Positions 7,518-15,621 of a stretch of DNA of 34,315 bases are shown here, in pieces. The notes beneath the pieces were generated by a model. The model was not told the origin of the DNA. It saw nothing but the letters and a program-made list of their open reading frames with translations, and did not search any database. The translations under genes and the position numbers were made by a program. The stretch covers positions 1 through 34,315 of the forward strand of contig CALMIR010000105.1 of NCBI GenBank assembly GCA_937864265.1, written 5' to 3'. How positions within the stretch are numbered: the stretch's first letter is position 1; the number at the start of each line of letters is the position of its first letter. The stretch comes from an uncultured Saprospirales bacterium (GTDB lineage: Bacteria; Bacteroidota; Bacteroidia; Chitinophagales; Saprospiraceae).

Positions 7518-8380
7518 ATTTTAATTTTCCGGGCTTTTTGCTTCAACAGAATGGTTCGCTCCGTAGCGACCCAGACCTGCTGTTCATCGGCAAAGTCAAT
7601 GGCTTCGTATTGGGTCGGCAAGAGGCATTTTGGCACGCGTATTTTTTGATAGTTTTCGCTCAAAGCAAAGGTGTCGCCTGCATTTTGAAAAACAAAAACA
7701 CTAGCTGGCGTAAGGGGAATAAAGCCCAGGAGTTTTTTGAAACGGTAGGCCAACAACACAACCGTCTTGCCGTCCCTTGAAATAGCGGCTCCTGTCACCA
7801 CTCTTTTTTTCAAGTAAAGACTATCTTTTAGCTGGGCAGTGTAATCCCCAGCCTGGTCGGGCAGTACATAATGCCTGGTGGTATAGTTGTTATTGCCCAA
7901 TCGGCTTTTAGAAAACAAATGCAAGCTATCCCGATACCAGAAAAACCCCTCCATATCAAAATTGGCCTTATCATGTGCAGGCGGAAATGCCGTTTGATCG
8001 GGGTAACGAAAAGTAATGGAATCCAATTGGCCACCGGGCATCCATTTATAAATGCACAAGTCCTGTCGGCGATTGGCGTTATTGCCAAAATCGCCGATGT
8101 AAATATTGCCTTCATCATCATGGGTTAAATCTTCCCAATCTCGATTTTTTACGCCAGGTTGTCCCAATAAAGTGAATCGCTTGATTGCTCCCCGGCTTTC
8201 GGTCAGATAAAGCGCTGGGGCATTGCCGCTGTCGTTGAGCCACCATAGGCTATCTGTACCTGCCACATAAAGCCCGGACACTTCTTTTAGTTCTTCCGGC
8301 AAACGAATTTTCTTTTTTTGGGCAAGTGCCACATTGATAAAAAGGAGCAGCAGAAGTGCTGTGGATGTAAAAATCTTCAT
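7508..8380 (-). CDS. Secreted beta-propeller-like protein of unknown function
   Basis: This 290-residue protein has a Sec signal peptide (1-20, ending NVALAQ), so it should act outside the inner membrane. The mature part shows propeller-like blades: EVSGLYVAGTDSLWWLNDSG, DWEDLTHDDEGNIYIGDFGNN, FDMEGFFWYRDSLHLFSKSR, AAISRDGKTVVLLAYR, YEAIDFADEQQVWVATER. The DWEDLT...GNIYIGDFGNN segment is shared by many uncharacterised Bacteroidota secreted proteins and resembles SdiA-regulated or esterase-like phytase propellers. No catalytic assignment can be made. It is transcribed alone, tail to tail with the barrel protein and divergent from the heptose kinase gene. Confidence 0.8.
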   Translation of the reverse strand: MKIFTSTALLLLLFINVALAQKKKIRLPEELKEVSGLYVAGTDSLWWLNDSGNAPALYLTESRGAIKRFTLLGQPGVKNRDWEDLTHDDEGNIYIGDFGNNANRRQDLCIYKWMPGGQLDSITFRYPDQTAFPPAHDKANFDMEGFFWYRDSLHLFSKSRLGNNNYTTRHYVLPDQAGDYTAQLKDSLYLKKRVVTGAAISRDGKTVVLLAYRFKKLLGFIPLTPASVFVFQNAGDTFALSENYQKIRVPKCLLPTQYEAIDFADEQQVWVATERTILLKQKARKIKIYR

Positions 8381-8540
8381 GTTAAAAGGTTGATTTTATA
8401 TCGCGCTGCAAGTTAATCCTTCTGCCTATTTTCTGAGTATTTATCCTTTGATTCCAGATTTCAGACCTTTGTATTTGGATACAACCTTCCCATATTTGCC
8501 ATTTATTCTAATTTTACACCTCAAGCGATAAAAATATAGC

Positions 8541-9539
8541 ATGAGCATTTTTGAGTCATTTAAGAAGCTACAGGTACTCGTCATAGGCGATGTGATGATT
8601 GATCGCTATTTAAGCGGCAAAGTCAGCCGTATTTCGCCAGAAGCCCCTGTTCCAATTGTACTTATGCAAAATAGGGAAAACCGCCTCGGCGGTGCTGCCA
8701 ATGTTGCGATGAATCTACGAGCACTTGGCGCTACTCCTTATCTATTCAGTATCGTTGGTCGGGATGAAGCGGGCAATCAGCTATTGGAATTACTGCCTCA
8801 ACACCAGCTATTTGCCAAAGGCATTATTCAATCCGCTTACCGCAAAACGACCATTAAAACCCGAATATTGGCCAGCAACCAGCATTTACTTCGGGTGGAC
8901 GACGAAGATACCCACGACCTCCACGAGCAGGAAGCGGCTCGATTGATCCGCGATATTCGGGATTTTCTGGAAAACAAAGAAGTGGATTTAATCCTATTTC
9001 AAGACTACAATAAAGGGGTACTTACCGACGAAATCATCCGCGCCATCATACTCGAAGCAGTCAAAAGGGATATTCCCACGGCGGTCGATCCCAAATCCAG
9101 AAACTTTTGGGCGTACAAGCACATCACCTTGTTTAAGCCCAATTTGAAAGAGATTCAGGCACAGCTCCCCTTCTCCCTGGAAACCACGGAAGCCGGGCTG
9201 AAAGAAGCCAGCAAATACATCCAAAACAAACTGGGCAACCCCTATACACTGATTACCTTATCTGAAAAGGGTTTATATTTGGATAAATCGGGGGCGGGTA
9301 AGCTGATGCCCACTCAAGAAAGGTCTATTGTAGATGTTTGTGGAGCTGGTGATACGGTTTTTGCAATAGCTGGTTTAGGTTTAGCCGCCCAACTTAACCC
9401 CTCGGATATAGGACTACTGGCTAATTTGGCAGGAGGCCAGGTTTGCGAAAAGGTAGGTGTTGTGCCGATTGACGTAGAACAACTGGCTATGGAGTTTGAA
9501 CAAATGAAAAAGTATGGTCATTTACAAGCCCAACGTTAA
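8541..9539 (+). CDS. rfaE1: D-glycero-beta-D-manno-heptose-7-phosphate kinase-like PfkB enzyme
   Basis: This cytoplasmic PfkB/ribokinase-family sugar kinase most resembles the first (kinase) domain of HldE. That domain phosphorylates heptose-7-phosphate on the way to ADP-heptose for the lipopolysaccharide core. The 332 residues cover only the kinase, with no attached nucleotidyltransferase, as in organisms with split HldA/HldC enzymes. Motifs seen are VIGDVMIDRYLSGKVSRISPEAPVP near the N-terminus, NRLGGAANVAMN (48-58), DPK (183-185), FKPN (198-201) and the anion-hole/catalytic CGAGDTVFA (Asp271). The start ATG 8541 gives the expected N-terminus. A TAATTTTA element at 8509-8516 may be a weak -7 box. 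Related PfkB kinases with other substrates cannot be excluded. Confidence 0.85.
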   Translation: MSIFESFKKLQVLVIGDVMIDRYLSGKVSRISPEAPVPIVLMQNRENRLGGAANVAMNLRALGATPYLFSIVGRDEAGNQLLELLPQHQLFAKGIIQSAYRKTTIKTRILASNQHLLRVDDEDTHDLHEQEAARLIRDIRDFLENKEVDLILFQDYNKGVLTDEIIRAIILEAVKRDIPTAVDPKSRNFWAYKHITLFKPNLKEIQAQLPFSLETTEAGLKEASKYIQNKLGNPYTLITLSEKGLYLDKSGAGKLMPTQERSIVDVCGAGDTVFAIAGLGLAAQLNPSDIGLLANLAGGQVCEKVGVVPIDVEQLAMEFEQMKKYGHLQAQR

Positions 9540-9550
9540 TGTTTTTGGGG

Positions 9551-9579
9551 TTGACAGTAAATCAATTTTAGTAAATTTG
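9551..9579 (+). promoter_or_regulatory. Bacteroidota promoter, TTG(-33)/TAAATTTG(-7)
   Basis: TTG at 9551-9553 lies 18 bases before TAAATTTG at 9572-9579, which fits the Bacteroidota primary sigma consensus (TTG about -33, TAnnTTTG about -7). It is the best full promoter seen in the window. Transcription should begin near 9586, directly ahead of the long hairpin and about 170 bases ahead of the T9SS protein gene. Confidence 0.6.
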
Positions 9580-9585
9580 TAGGGA

Positions 9586-9702
9586 TAGTAACGCAGAAAA
9601 ATAAACTTCCCAATTTTGTCCTTACCCTAGCGGGCTAAACGGTTCATTTTAAGTGTGTTCGCTAGGGTAAGGACTTTGATAAATTGGGAAGTGATTTTTT
9701 GC
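9586..9702 (+). ncRNA. Candidate structured small RNA or leader with a 27-bp two-part stem
   Basis: Directly downstream of the promoter, 9605-9616 pairs perfectly with 9681-9692 (12 bp) and 9618-9632 with 9660-9674 (15 bp). The two helices are separated by a 1x6 internal loop and capped by a 27-base loop (9633-9659). The structure is followed by GATTTTTT (9693-9700), as in an intrinsic terminator. I infer a discrete transcript of about 115 bases. Alternatives are a leader/attenuator for the T9SS gene at 9755, an oversized terminator for the kinase gene, or a small inverted-repeat mobile element. It matches no RNA family I recognise. Confidence 0.4.
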
Positions 9703-9754
9703 ACACTGCCTAGGATGATTTTCCCTTTGGATAGGAGTCGCCCTATTTTTCATC

Positions 9755-12283
9755 ATGACCCGCAAAGCTATGAAACGGAAAAACTGCTTACTAGTCCTAA
9801 GCTTGTTCTTTAATGGGCTTAACCCTGCACTCAGTCAGGTCTTTTGGACAGAAACTTTCAATAACGGCATTCCCACTGATTGGACGAATGAAGATGTTTC
9901 AACCGTAGGCACACCTGTGCTGTGGGAATATTGCGATGAGTCAACCTGCCCACCTAATGGCTTAAGCATCCCGCTCCCTCCTTTTCAATCCAGCAGTTCG
10001 GGTGATGGCTATGTATTCGTCAATTCTGAAGCGGGGGGTGCGTTGGCACAGGGACATACGAGTGTCCTCAGCAGCGCTCCCATCGATTGCAGTAGCCAAA
10101 ACGAGGTGTTCATTCAGTTCCAAACCCTCATTGCTACCAGCCATAAAAATGCCGCTCAACACGTTCGATTAATTGTTCAAGCCGGCGGCATGGAAAGTAT
10201 TTTCTATCCATTTCCAGCACTGAAAGAAAACAATCAACTGAGGATCGCACCCCAAACGGCCATCACGGGTAATAACGATCCTTTTTTTGTTACCTTCGAT
10301 ATTTCTGAAATAGCAGCCTATCAATCCGATGTCGTATTGCGTTGGGAATGGGAAGGCGACCAGGAATACATCTGGTGCTTAGATGATATTATATTGAGTA
10401 CGCAGCAGCCGGCAGCACCCGATCATACCCTGTGGTTTGAAAGTTTTGGTGAAGGACTGGGCGATTGGCAATCCATCCCTTTAAGTGCTCCGTCGGGACA
10501 ATGGGATTGGGTGCCAGGTGGGAATGTAAGTAATGGTTATGGCATCACGGTTTCGCCGGCTGATTATGCTTTTATCCATTCCAAAAGCAGTAGCGACGGC
10601 GCGGCAGTATTCAATGCCGATTTCTACAATACCAACGGCGAGACCCCTTCTCCGCAAACCGTTTTTTACACTTATTCCACTGAACTGCTTTCTCCCATTA
10701 TTGACCTCAGTAGTGTTTCCAATCCGATTGCCATTCAATTCGATCAATTGGTTTGGTTAGGGCCGGATGGCCCCATTTTTGACCCTAATGACCCCAATTT
10801 TATTACCTCATTGGCTTATAGTACCAATGGTGGCGTCGCCTGGAGCGATTGGATAGATGTCAATCCTTTTTTGTCCCCAGTAACAGCACCTACCGTAGAA
10901 ACCTTTTTCCCATTGAGCAATTCGATCTATATCTCCATTCCGGATAATGTAAATAGCAGTCAGTTTAGGATCAAATTCAAGTGGGAGTCCAATCTGTATT
11001 TTTGGGTGTTGGACGATGTGGCCATCATCGAAAGGTCGGGCGTGGATATGAAGGTCAATCGCAATTTTTATGCGACGCTGCCCAATGCCATCACGCCCAT
11101 CAGCCAGTTAGAGGACACCCATTTTTTAGCCGATTTATCCAACATAGGCGCTTTAAATGCTGAAGGCGTGGAATTGCAGATTAGTGTCAAAAAAACAGGG
11201 GAAAGCATTCCCCTATTTGAAGATGCTTTGCCCATTGGCGCTGTCGCTGTGGACGAATTGGTTGAAAACAGCTTGCTGGAAAACCCGCTGGAATCGGAAA
11301 TGATAACGACTACAGGAACTTATGTCGGGCGTTATACAGTAAAATCCGATGTAGGCGACAGCCGCCCTAGTGATAATTCGCTGGATTGGGAATTTCAAAT
11401 TTCAGACTCGCTTTTTTCGAAAGAGTTTGGTTTTACCCGCGATATAGCGCCCGCTACTTCAGCTCATGCTTACTCCATCGGCAATTGCTATCATTTGCCC
11501 AACGGCGTCGATTGGTATGCGAAATATGTGTCATTCGGTATCGGCAATGCCCACCAAATTGCTGGTTTTATAGACAATACCGTGGGAATTTTCCTCTATA
11601 AATGGGAAGGCGATTTCAATAATGACCACATCGCGAATGACGGTGAATATTTTTTAGTGCCCAATGCTTTCAACGAATACCGATTTAATGGCACTGAAGG
11701 ATTCGACTTGATCACCGTACCCATCTCTTTTGAAGAAGTGGGCGTTCCATTAGATGACAACGGCGTTTACCTTGTTGTACTCCGCTTTGAAACCCTGCCC
11801 GGATCTGGTAATCGGTACCTGACTTTAGTGAGCGATACCCTCGACTATGAAGCAACTTGGTACCTCAGCGATTCATTGCTACAAGCCCCACGTTATACAG
11901 GTGTCCTGGATGTAGGCAATACTGGCGATTTTAGTACCATTGGCTATGGCTTGAATATTGCGCATCAAATTCGCTTGCACATAGGCCAATCCCCTGTACT
12001 GACTCAGGCCATTACGCCACAGGCTTCGCCGGGGATCATCAAAGTTTGGCCCAGCCCCGGAGCTACGGAAATGCATGTAAAAATAGCCATGGAAACGCCG
12101 CTTTTGAATCCGCTATTAAAAATATCGGATATGTCGGGCAGCGTATTAATGTTGCAAAAACTCAGCCCCCTTCAGGAAAAAGAGCTTACCTTTGATGCCC
12201 GATTCTGGCCTTCTGGAACTTATATCGTTCAAATTTCAGAAGGACAGCATTTCTGGAGCAGTAAATTTATCATAGCTCAATAA
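9755..12283 (+). CDS. T9SS type A secreted protein with two adhesin/jelly-roll-like domains
   Basis: This is an 842-residue protein. A signal peptide ends at about residue 28 (NPALSQ). Two successive domains resemble the cleaved-adhesin/MAM-like jelly roll found in gingipains and many T9SS cargo proteins: about 29-215 (VFWTETFNNGIPTDW to WCLDDIILS) and about 225-430 (TLWFESFGEGLGDW to FWVLDDVAII). A CARDB-like adhesion segment follows (about 440-550), then a region shared with the next gene that contains a calcium-loop-like GDFNNDHIANDGEY. The type A sorting domain starts near 757 (IKVWPSPGATEMHVKI ... FWPSGTYIVQIS). It is expected at the cell surface, with an unknown ligand. ATG 9755 gives MTRKAMKRK; the second ATG at 9770 (MKRKNCLLVL) is equally plausible. 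Confidence 0.88.
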   Translation: MTRKAMKRKNCLLVLSLFFNGLNPALSQVFWTETFNNGIPTDWTNEDVSTVGTPVLWEYCDESTCPPNGLSIPLPPFQSSSSGDGYVFVNSEAGGALAQGHTSVLSSAPIDCSSQNEVFIQFQTLIATSHKNAAQHVRLIVQAGGMESIFYPFPALKENNQLRIAPQTAITGNNDPFFVTFDISEIAAYQSDVVLRWEWEGDQEYIWCLDDIILSTQQPAAPDHTLWFESFGEGLGDWQSIPLSAPSGQWDWVPGGNVSNGYGITVSPADYAFIHSKSSSDGAAVFNADFYNTNGETPSPQTVFYTYSTELLSPIIDLSSVSNPIAIQFDQLVWLGPDGPIFDPNDPNFITSLAYSTNGGVAWSDWIDVNPFLSPVTAPTVETFFPLSNSIYISIPDNVNSSQFRIKFKWESNLYFWVLDDVAIIERSGVDMKVNRNFYATLPNAITPISQLEDTHFLADLSNIGALNAEGVELQISVKKTGESIPLFEDALPIGAVAVDELVENSLLENPLESEMITTTGTYVGRYTVKSDVGDSRPSDNSLDWEFQISDSLFSKEFGFTRDIAPATSAHAYSIGNCYHLPNGVDWYAKYVSFGIGNAHQIAGFIDNTVGIFLYKWEGDFNNDHIANDGEYFLVPNAFNEYRFNGTEGFDLITVPISFEEVGVPLDDNGVYLVVLRFETLPGSGNRYLTLVSDTLDYEATWYLSDSLLQAPRYTGVLDVGNTGDFSTIGYGLNIAHQIRLHIGQSPVLTQAITPQASPGIIKVWPSPGATEMHVKIAMETPLLNPLLKISDMSGSVLMLQKLSPLQEKELTFDARFWPSGTYIVQISEGQHFWSSKFIIAQ

Positions 12284-12349
12284 ACATGGAAATTAGGTAT
12301 GAAAAGAGTGCTTTCAACCTGATTACTCAATTTATTAAACACTTTCAAA

Positions 12350-14209
12350 ATGATCTTTAAAACTTTTACAAAGTTGACATTAGCCGTGCTGGTTGCAACG
12401 GTGAATTTCGGAGCGCTTCGCGCCCAAAACGTCTTCTGGTCAGAAGACTTTTCAGCAGGCATTCCAGCAAGCTGGACCAATGCTGATTTATCTGGAAATG
12501 GCGCCGTTTGGACCTGGTGCAATAACCCAGCCAATGGACAAGGCAATGGATGCCCTGCCATTTGGGGTGATGGCTTGAACATGCAAGTGCCTTTTGCTTC
12601 CGCAACAGCAAGCAATGGGTTTGTCACAGTGGATTCCGATGCAGCTGGTCAAATTACCCATATCAGTACGCTGACAACAAGTGCTATTGATTGTTCTGCT
12701 TTGACTGATGTATGGGTGCGTTTTCAGGCACACATCGGCGTTTTTACTTTCGATGCTGTGGACAATGCCTTGCTCAAAGTAAGTACGAATGGGCTTAATT
12801 TCCAATCCTTTACTATTTTCCCCAACCTGACCACATCAGAACGCTGGTCGGCTAATCCTGAAGTGATACAAATCAACATTAGTGATATAGCTGCCGGGGC
12901 AAGTACCGTTTATCTGCAGTGGGAATGGACAGCCAATTATGAATACCACTGGAGCTTGGATGATATTGAAGTTTTGGACGGCGACCCACGCGCACCAAAT
13001 GATATGCGGGTGAACCCATTCTTTGCCATCGCTCCTAATTTCTCAACACCCGCCAGCCAGGTTGATGCCATTGGTTTCATTGCTGACGTTGAAAATGTGG
13101 GATCAGCCACCCAGTCTAACGCCGTGCTGACCATCAGCATTGAAGACGAAAACAACACAGAGGTCTATAGCCAGCAATTGATTTATGCTGAAGTAGCCAG
13201 CGATTCATTGGCAGAAAACGTGTTTTTTCCAGAAGAATTCACTCCGGCAGCTGAGCCGGCGAATTACACCGCTACTTACTCGATTGAACTGCAAGACGAA
13301 GATGGTAACCCTGGCGATAATACCCAACAGTTTTCTTTCTCGGTCACCGATACGCTGTTTGCTAAAGACAACGGCGTTGCCTTGGGAGGTATCCGTCCAG
13401 CCGATGAGGTAGCGTTTACGTATGGCAATATCTATTATGTGCCCAATGGCGATGGTTTATTTGCCCGTTACGTGACCTTTGGCGTTAGCACACCAGAGAA
13501 CGTGGCAGGCCAGTCGCTGGTATGCTTCTTGTACAAATTTGAAGGCGACCTCAACACTGATGGCCAGGCCAACCCTGAAGAATACGGTGCTCCTTTGGCA
13601 TTCAACTTTTACCAAATCAGCGGTGATGAAGGAGATGAATTGATTACCATTCCGATCAATCTGGACGATGCGGTTGCATTGGAAGACGATGCCCACTATA
13701 TGATCGTGATGAATTACGCACCTGACGATGATACTGAGTTGTTTCTGGTATCCACCAATGACCTCGATTATCAGGCCATGCAATTTTATACAGACTCTTT
13801 AGGGATGGATCGCGCCCGTTACGCTTCAGCCTTAGATGTTGGCAATACAGGCGATTTCAACCTGGCTGGTTTTGCGGGTGGTTATGTCCCTGTGGTTCGC
13901 ATGTCTATCGGCCCAGAATACGGTGTCAACACCAATGAAACCCAATTGCCAGCAGGCGCCATGACGGTTTTCCCCAATCCGGTTAAGGATCGCTTGGTAC
14001 TGGATGTCGCTTTGGAACAGGTTGCTGATCGTGCCGATTTGTACATTTTCAACAGCGAAGGCAAACTGATGCAGCGCACAACTTATAATGGTTTCCAGAA
14101 AGAGCGCTTGGAATTCGGCGTACAAAACTGGCCGAGCGGCAATTACTTCGTTAAACTGCTGACCAATGATAACGCTGCGGCTACCCGTCGCTTTGTGATA
14201 CAACGATAG
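12350..14209 (+). CDS. T9SS type A secreted protein, tandem paralogue of the preceding gene
   Basis: This is a 619-residue protein with a signal peptide ending at about residue 25 (GALRAQ). One adhesin-like domain follows (VFWSEDFSAGIPASWTNADL to HWSLDDIEVL, about 26-210), then a CARDB-like segment. A conserved block carries VPNGDGLFARYVTFGV and FLYKFEGDLNTDGQANPEEY, the latter resembling a dockerin/EF-hand calcium loop, and ends in LDVGNTGDF. The type A sorting domain runs from about 533 (MTVFPNPVKDRLVLDV ... NWPSGNYFVKLL). It parallels the upstream 842-residue protein throughout but has one adhesin domain instead of two. That implies tandem duplication plus domain gain or loss. Only 66 bases separate the genes, and a terminator follows this one. 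Confidence 0.88.
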   Translation: MIFKTFTKLTLAVLVATVNFGALRAQNVFWSEDFSAGIPASWTNADLSGNGAVWTWCNNPANGQGNGCPAIWGDGLNMQVPFASATASNGFVTVDSDAAGQITHISTLTTSAIDCSALTDVWVRFQAHIGVFTFDAVDNALLKVSTNGLNFQSFTIFPNLTTSERWSANPEVIQINISDIAAGASTVYLQWEWTANYEYHWSLDDIEVLDGDPRAPNDMRVNPFFAIAPNFSTPASQVDAIGFIADVENVGSATQSNAVLTISIEDENNTEVYSQQLIYAEVASDSLAENVFFPEEFTPAAEPANYTATYSIELQDEDGNPGDNTQQFSFSVTDTLFAKDNGVALGGIRPADEVAFTYGNIYYVPNGDGLFARYVTFGVSTPENVAGQSLVCFLYKFEGDLNTDGQANPEEYGAPLAFNFYQISGDEGDELITIPINLDDAVALEDDAHYMIVMNYAPDDDTELFLVSTNDLDYQAMQFYTDSLGMDRARYASALDVGNTGDFNLAGFAGGYVPVVRMSIGPEYGVNTNETQLPAGAMTVFPNPVKDRLVLDVALEQVADRADLYIFNSEGKLMQRTTYNGFQKERLEFGVQNWPSGNYFVKLLTNDNAAATRRFVIQR

Positions 14210-14274
14210 TCTTTTAATGGATGGAGGATGGTGAGTGGTGGATTGGCTCGAATCTTCCCATTTACATCCACCCC

Positions 14275-14312
14275 ATAAAGCCTTGTCGATTTTCCGGCAA
14301 GGCTTTATTTTT
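14275..14312 (+). terminator. Intrinsic terminator after the T9SS paralogue
   Basis: An 11-bp perfect stem (14275-14285 ATAAAGCCTTG with 14298-14308) has a 12-base loop and is followed by TTTTT at 14308-14312, about 65 bases after the stop codon. Confidence 0.8.
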
Positions 14313-14326
14313 AGCATTATAAGGCT

Positions 14327-14334
14327 TATCTTTG
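14327..14334 (+). promoter_or_regulatory. Bacteroidota -7 element (TATCTTTG) of the second Uma2 gene
   Basis: An exact TAnnTTTG match just after the terminator overlaps an upstream in-frame TTG (14332). The coding start must therefore lie downstream, at ATG 14350. The leader would be only about 10 bases. The same octamer precedes the first Uma2 gene. Confidence 0.5.
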
Positions 14335-14349
14335 GAAAAATGTTTAACG

Positions 14350-15027
14350 ATGTTTGATGAAAACGAATGGATTGACAAAATCATGGAACAGCCAGGTGCG
14401 GCACTCATCGTCAAGCGTGTGCAAAGCAGGCTGAAAAAGGAACAACTTGCCAGGAAGCAATTTTATAATCAAATTGGCGAAGATGATAAAGCGGAATTTG
14501 TGAATGGTAAAATATGGATGCACTCTCTTGTTATGAAGGCTCATAATGATGTTACTAAAGCCTTGCTGATCCTCCTTAATACTTATGTAGAAGAAAACAA
14601 TCTGGGTTATGTTGGGGTAGAAAAAATCATGGTCTCTTTTACTCGAAATGACTACGAACCAGATGTTTGTTTTTTTGGTCTTGAAAAGGCGAAGCATTTC
14701 AAAGAGGATCAACTGTTGTTTCCAGTGCCTGATTTTATTGCGGAAGTGCTTTCAAAAAGCAGTCAAGCAATCATCAACCACGATAGGATCACCAAATTCA
14801 ACGACTATGAAGTACATGGGGTGAAGGAATACTGGATCATTGATCCTTACGATAAAGTTGTAGAACAGTATGTATTAGAAAATGGCGTTTACCACCTGAT
14901 CTTAAAAGCGGCTGAAGGTAAGGTTAATAGCCAAGTTATAGCTGGATTTCATATACCTATTTTGGCACTCTTCCAACCAAGTGTTTGCCGGGATGTATTA
15001 AAAGCTATAATGAATAATACCTTGTAA
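14350..15027 (+). CDS. Uma2 family endonuclease (second, divergent copy)
   Basis: This 225-residue Uma2-fold protein (PD-(D/E)XK nuclease superfamily) has an N-terminal helical extension of about 40 residues, rich in Lys and Glu, which the other copy lacks. Landmarks are AEFVNGKIWMHS, HNDVTKALLILL, YEPDVCFFG (Asp105), VPDFIAEVLSKSSQ (Glu132) and ITKFNDYEVHGVKEYWIIDP. The Lys at about 149 is a candidate for the active-site lysine. Similarity to the 4538-5125 gene is confined to the fold motifs, so this is an old divergence, not a recent duplication. ATG 14350 is preferred over TTG 14332, which lies in the promoter box. It is convergent with ilvN with a 20-base gap and no visible terminator. 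Confidence 0.82.
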   Translation: MFDENEWIDKIMEQPGAALIVKRVQSRLKKEQLARKQFYNQIGEDDKAEFVNGKIWMHSLVMKAHNDVTKALLILLNTYVEENNLGYVGVEKIMVSFTRNDYEPDVCFFGLEKAKHFKEDQLLFPVPDFIAEVLSKSSQAIINHDRITKFNDYEVHGVKEYWIIDPYDKVVEQYVLENGVYHLILKAAEGKVNSQVIAGFHIPILALFQPSVCRDVLKAIMNNTL

Positions 15028-15047
15028 AATGCTCCGTACAACCAGCA

Positions 15048-15593
15048 TTAATGCTCCGCCATTTCTATCTCCAATGATTTCAGATAGCTGTTCAGCCTTT
15101 CCATAGGCTTTACAATCGCTACACGCCCTGAGCGAACAAATTCGTAAACGCCAATTTTTTTCAGGTCATCGAATAAGGATTCGATTTCCCGCTCGTGTCC
15201 AGTTTTTTCTATCACGACATATTCTGGCTCGATAACCAGGATACGGGCATTGTAGGAGCGAATCAATTCTTCAACCCGGTTGCTGTTTGAAAAAATGTGG
15301 GTAGGCACCTTGTACAAGGCTATTTCCTGATAGACAATCTCCTCCTGATGGTAGTAAAAAGCCTTCAACACGTCCACCTGCTTATCCAGTTGGGCTACCA
15401 GTTTGCGCACCATGCTCTCCGTGACGCGCACAACAATCGTAAAGCGGTGAATGCCCGGAATAGATGACTTACTGGTCGTCAAGCTCTCTACATTGATGTG
15501 TCTGCGGGTAAAAACTGATACCACTCTTGAAAGCAAACCTGTTTCATTTTCCGTAAATACCGTCAGGGTAAAAGGATGAATAGGATGATCCAT
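15048..15593 (-). CDS. ilvN: Acetolactate synthase small (regulatory) subunit
   Basis: IlvN binds the IlvB catalytic subunit, raises its activity and carries valine feedback inhibition in the branched-chain amino-acid pathway. The 181-residue protein opens with the ACT domain (FTLTVFTENETGLLSRVVSVFTRRHINVESLTTS, about 7-40), followed by IHRFTIVV and QLDKQVDVLKAFYY. A C-terminal ALS_ss_C-type domain follows (about 85-170, VIEKTGHEREIESLFDDLKKIGVYEFVRSGRVAI). It lies 28 bases after the ilvB stop as the last gene of ilvD-ilvB-ilvN. Confidence 0.95.
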   Translation of the reverse strand: MDHPIHPFTLTVFTENETGLLSRVVSVFTRRHINVESLTTSKSSIPGIHRFTIVVRVTESMVRKLVAQLDKQVDVLKAFYYHQEEIVYQEIALYKVPTHIFSNSNRVEELIRSYNARILVIEPEYVVIEKTGHEREIESLFDDLKKIGVYEFVRSGRVAIVKPMERLNSYLKSLEIEMAEH

Positions 15594-15621
15594 TATTGAG
15601 CCTTTTTACTGTGATTTTAGA

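Noticed and set aside
9605-9692. Long hairpin as 6S RNA
   Set aside because: It is shorter than typical 6S RNA and lacks a symmetric central bubble; the internal loop is a small 1x6 asymmetry.
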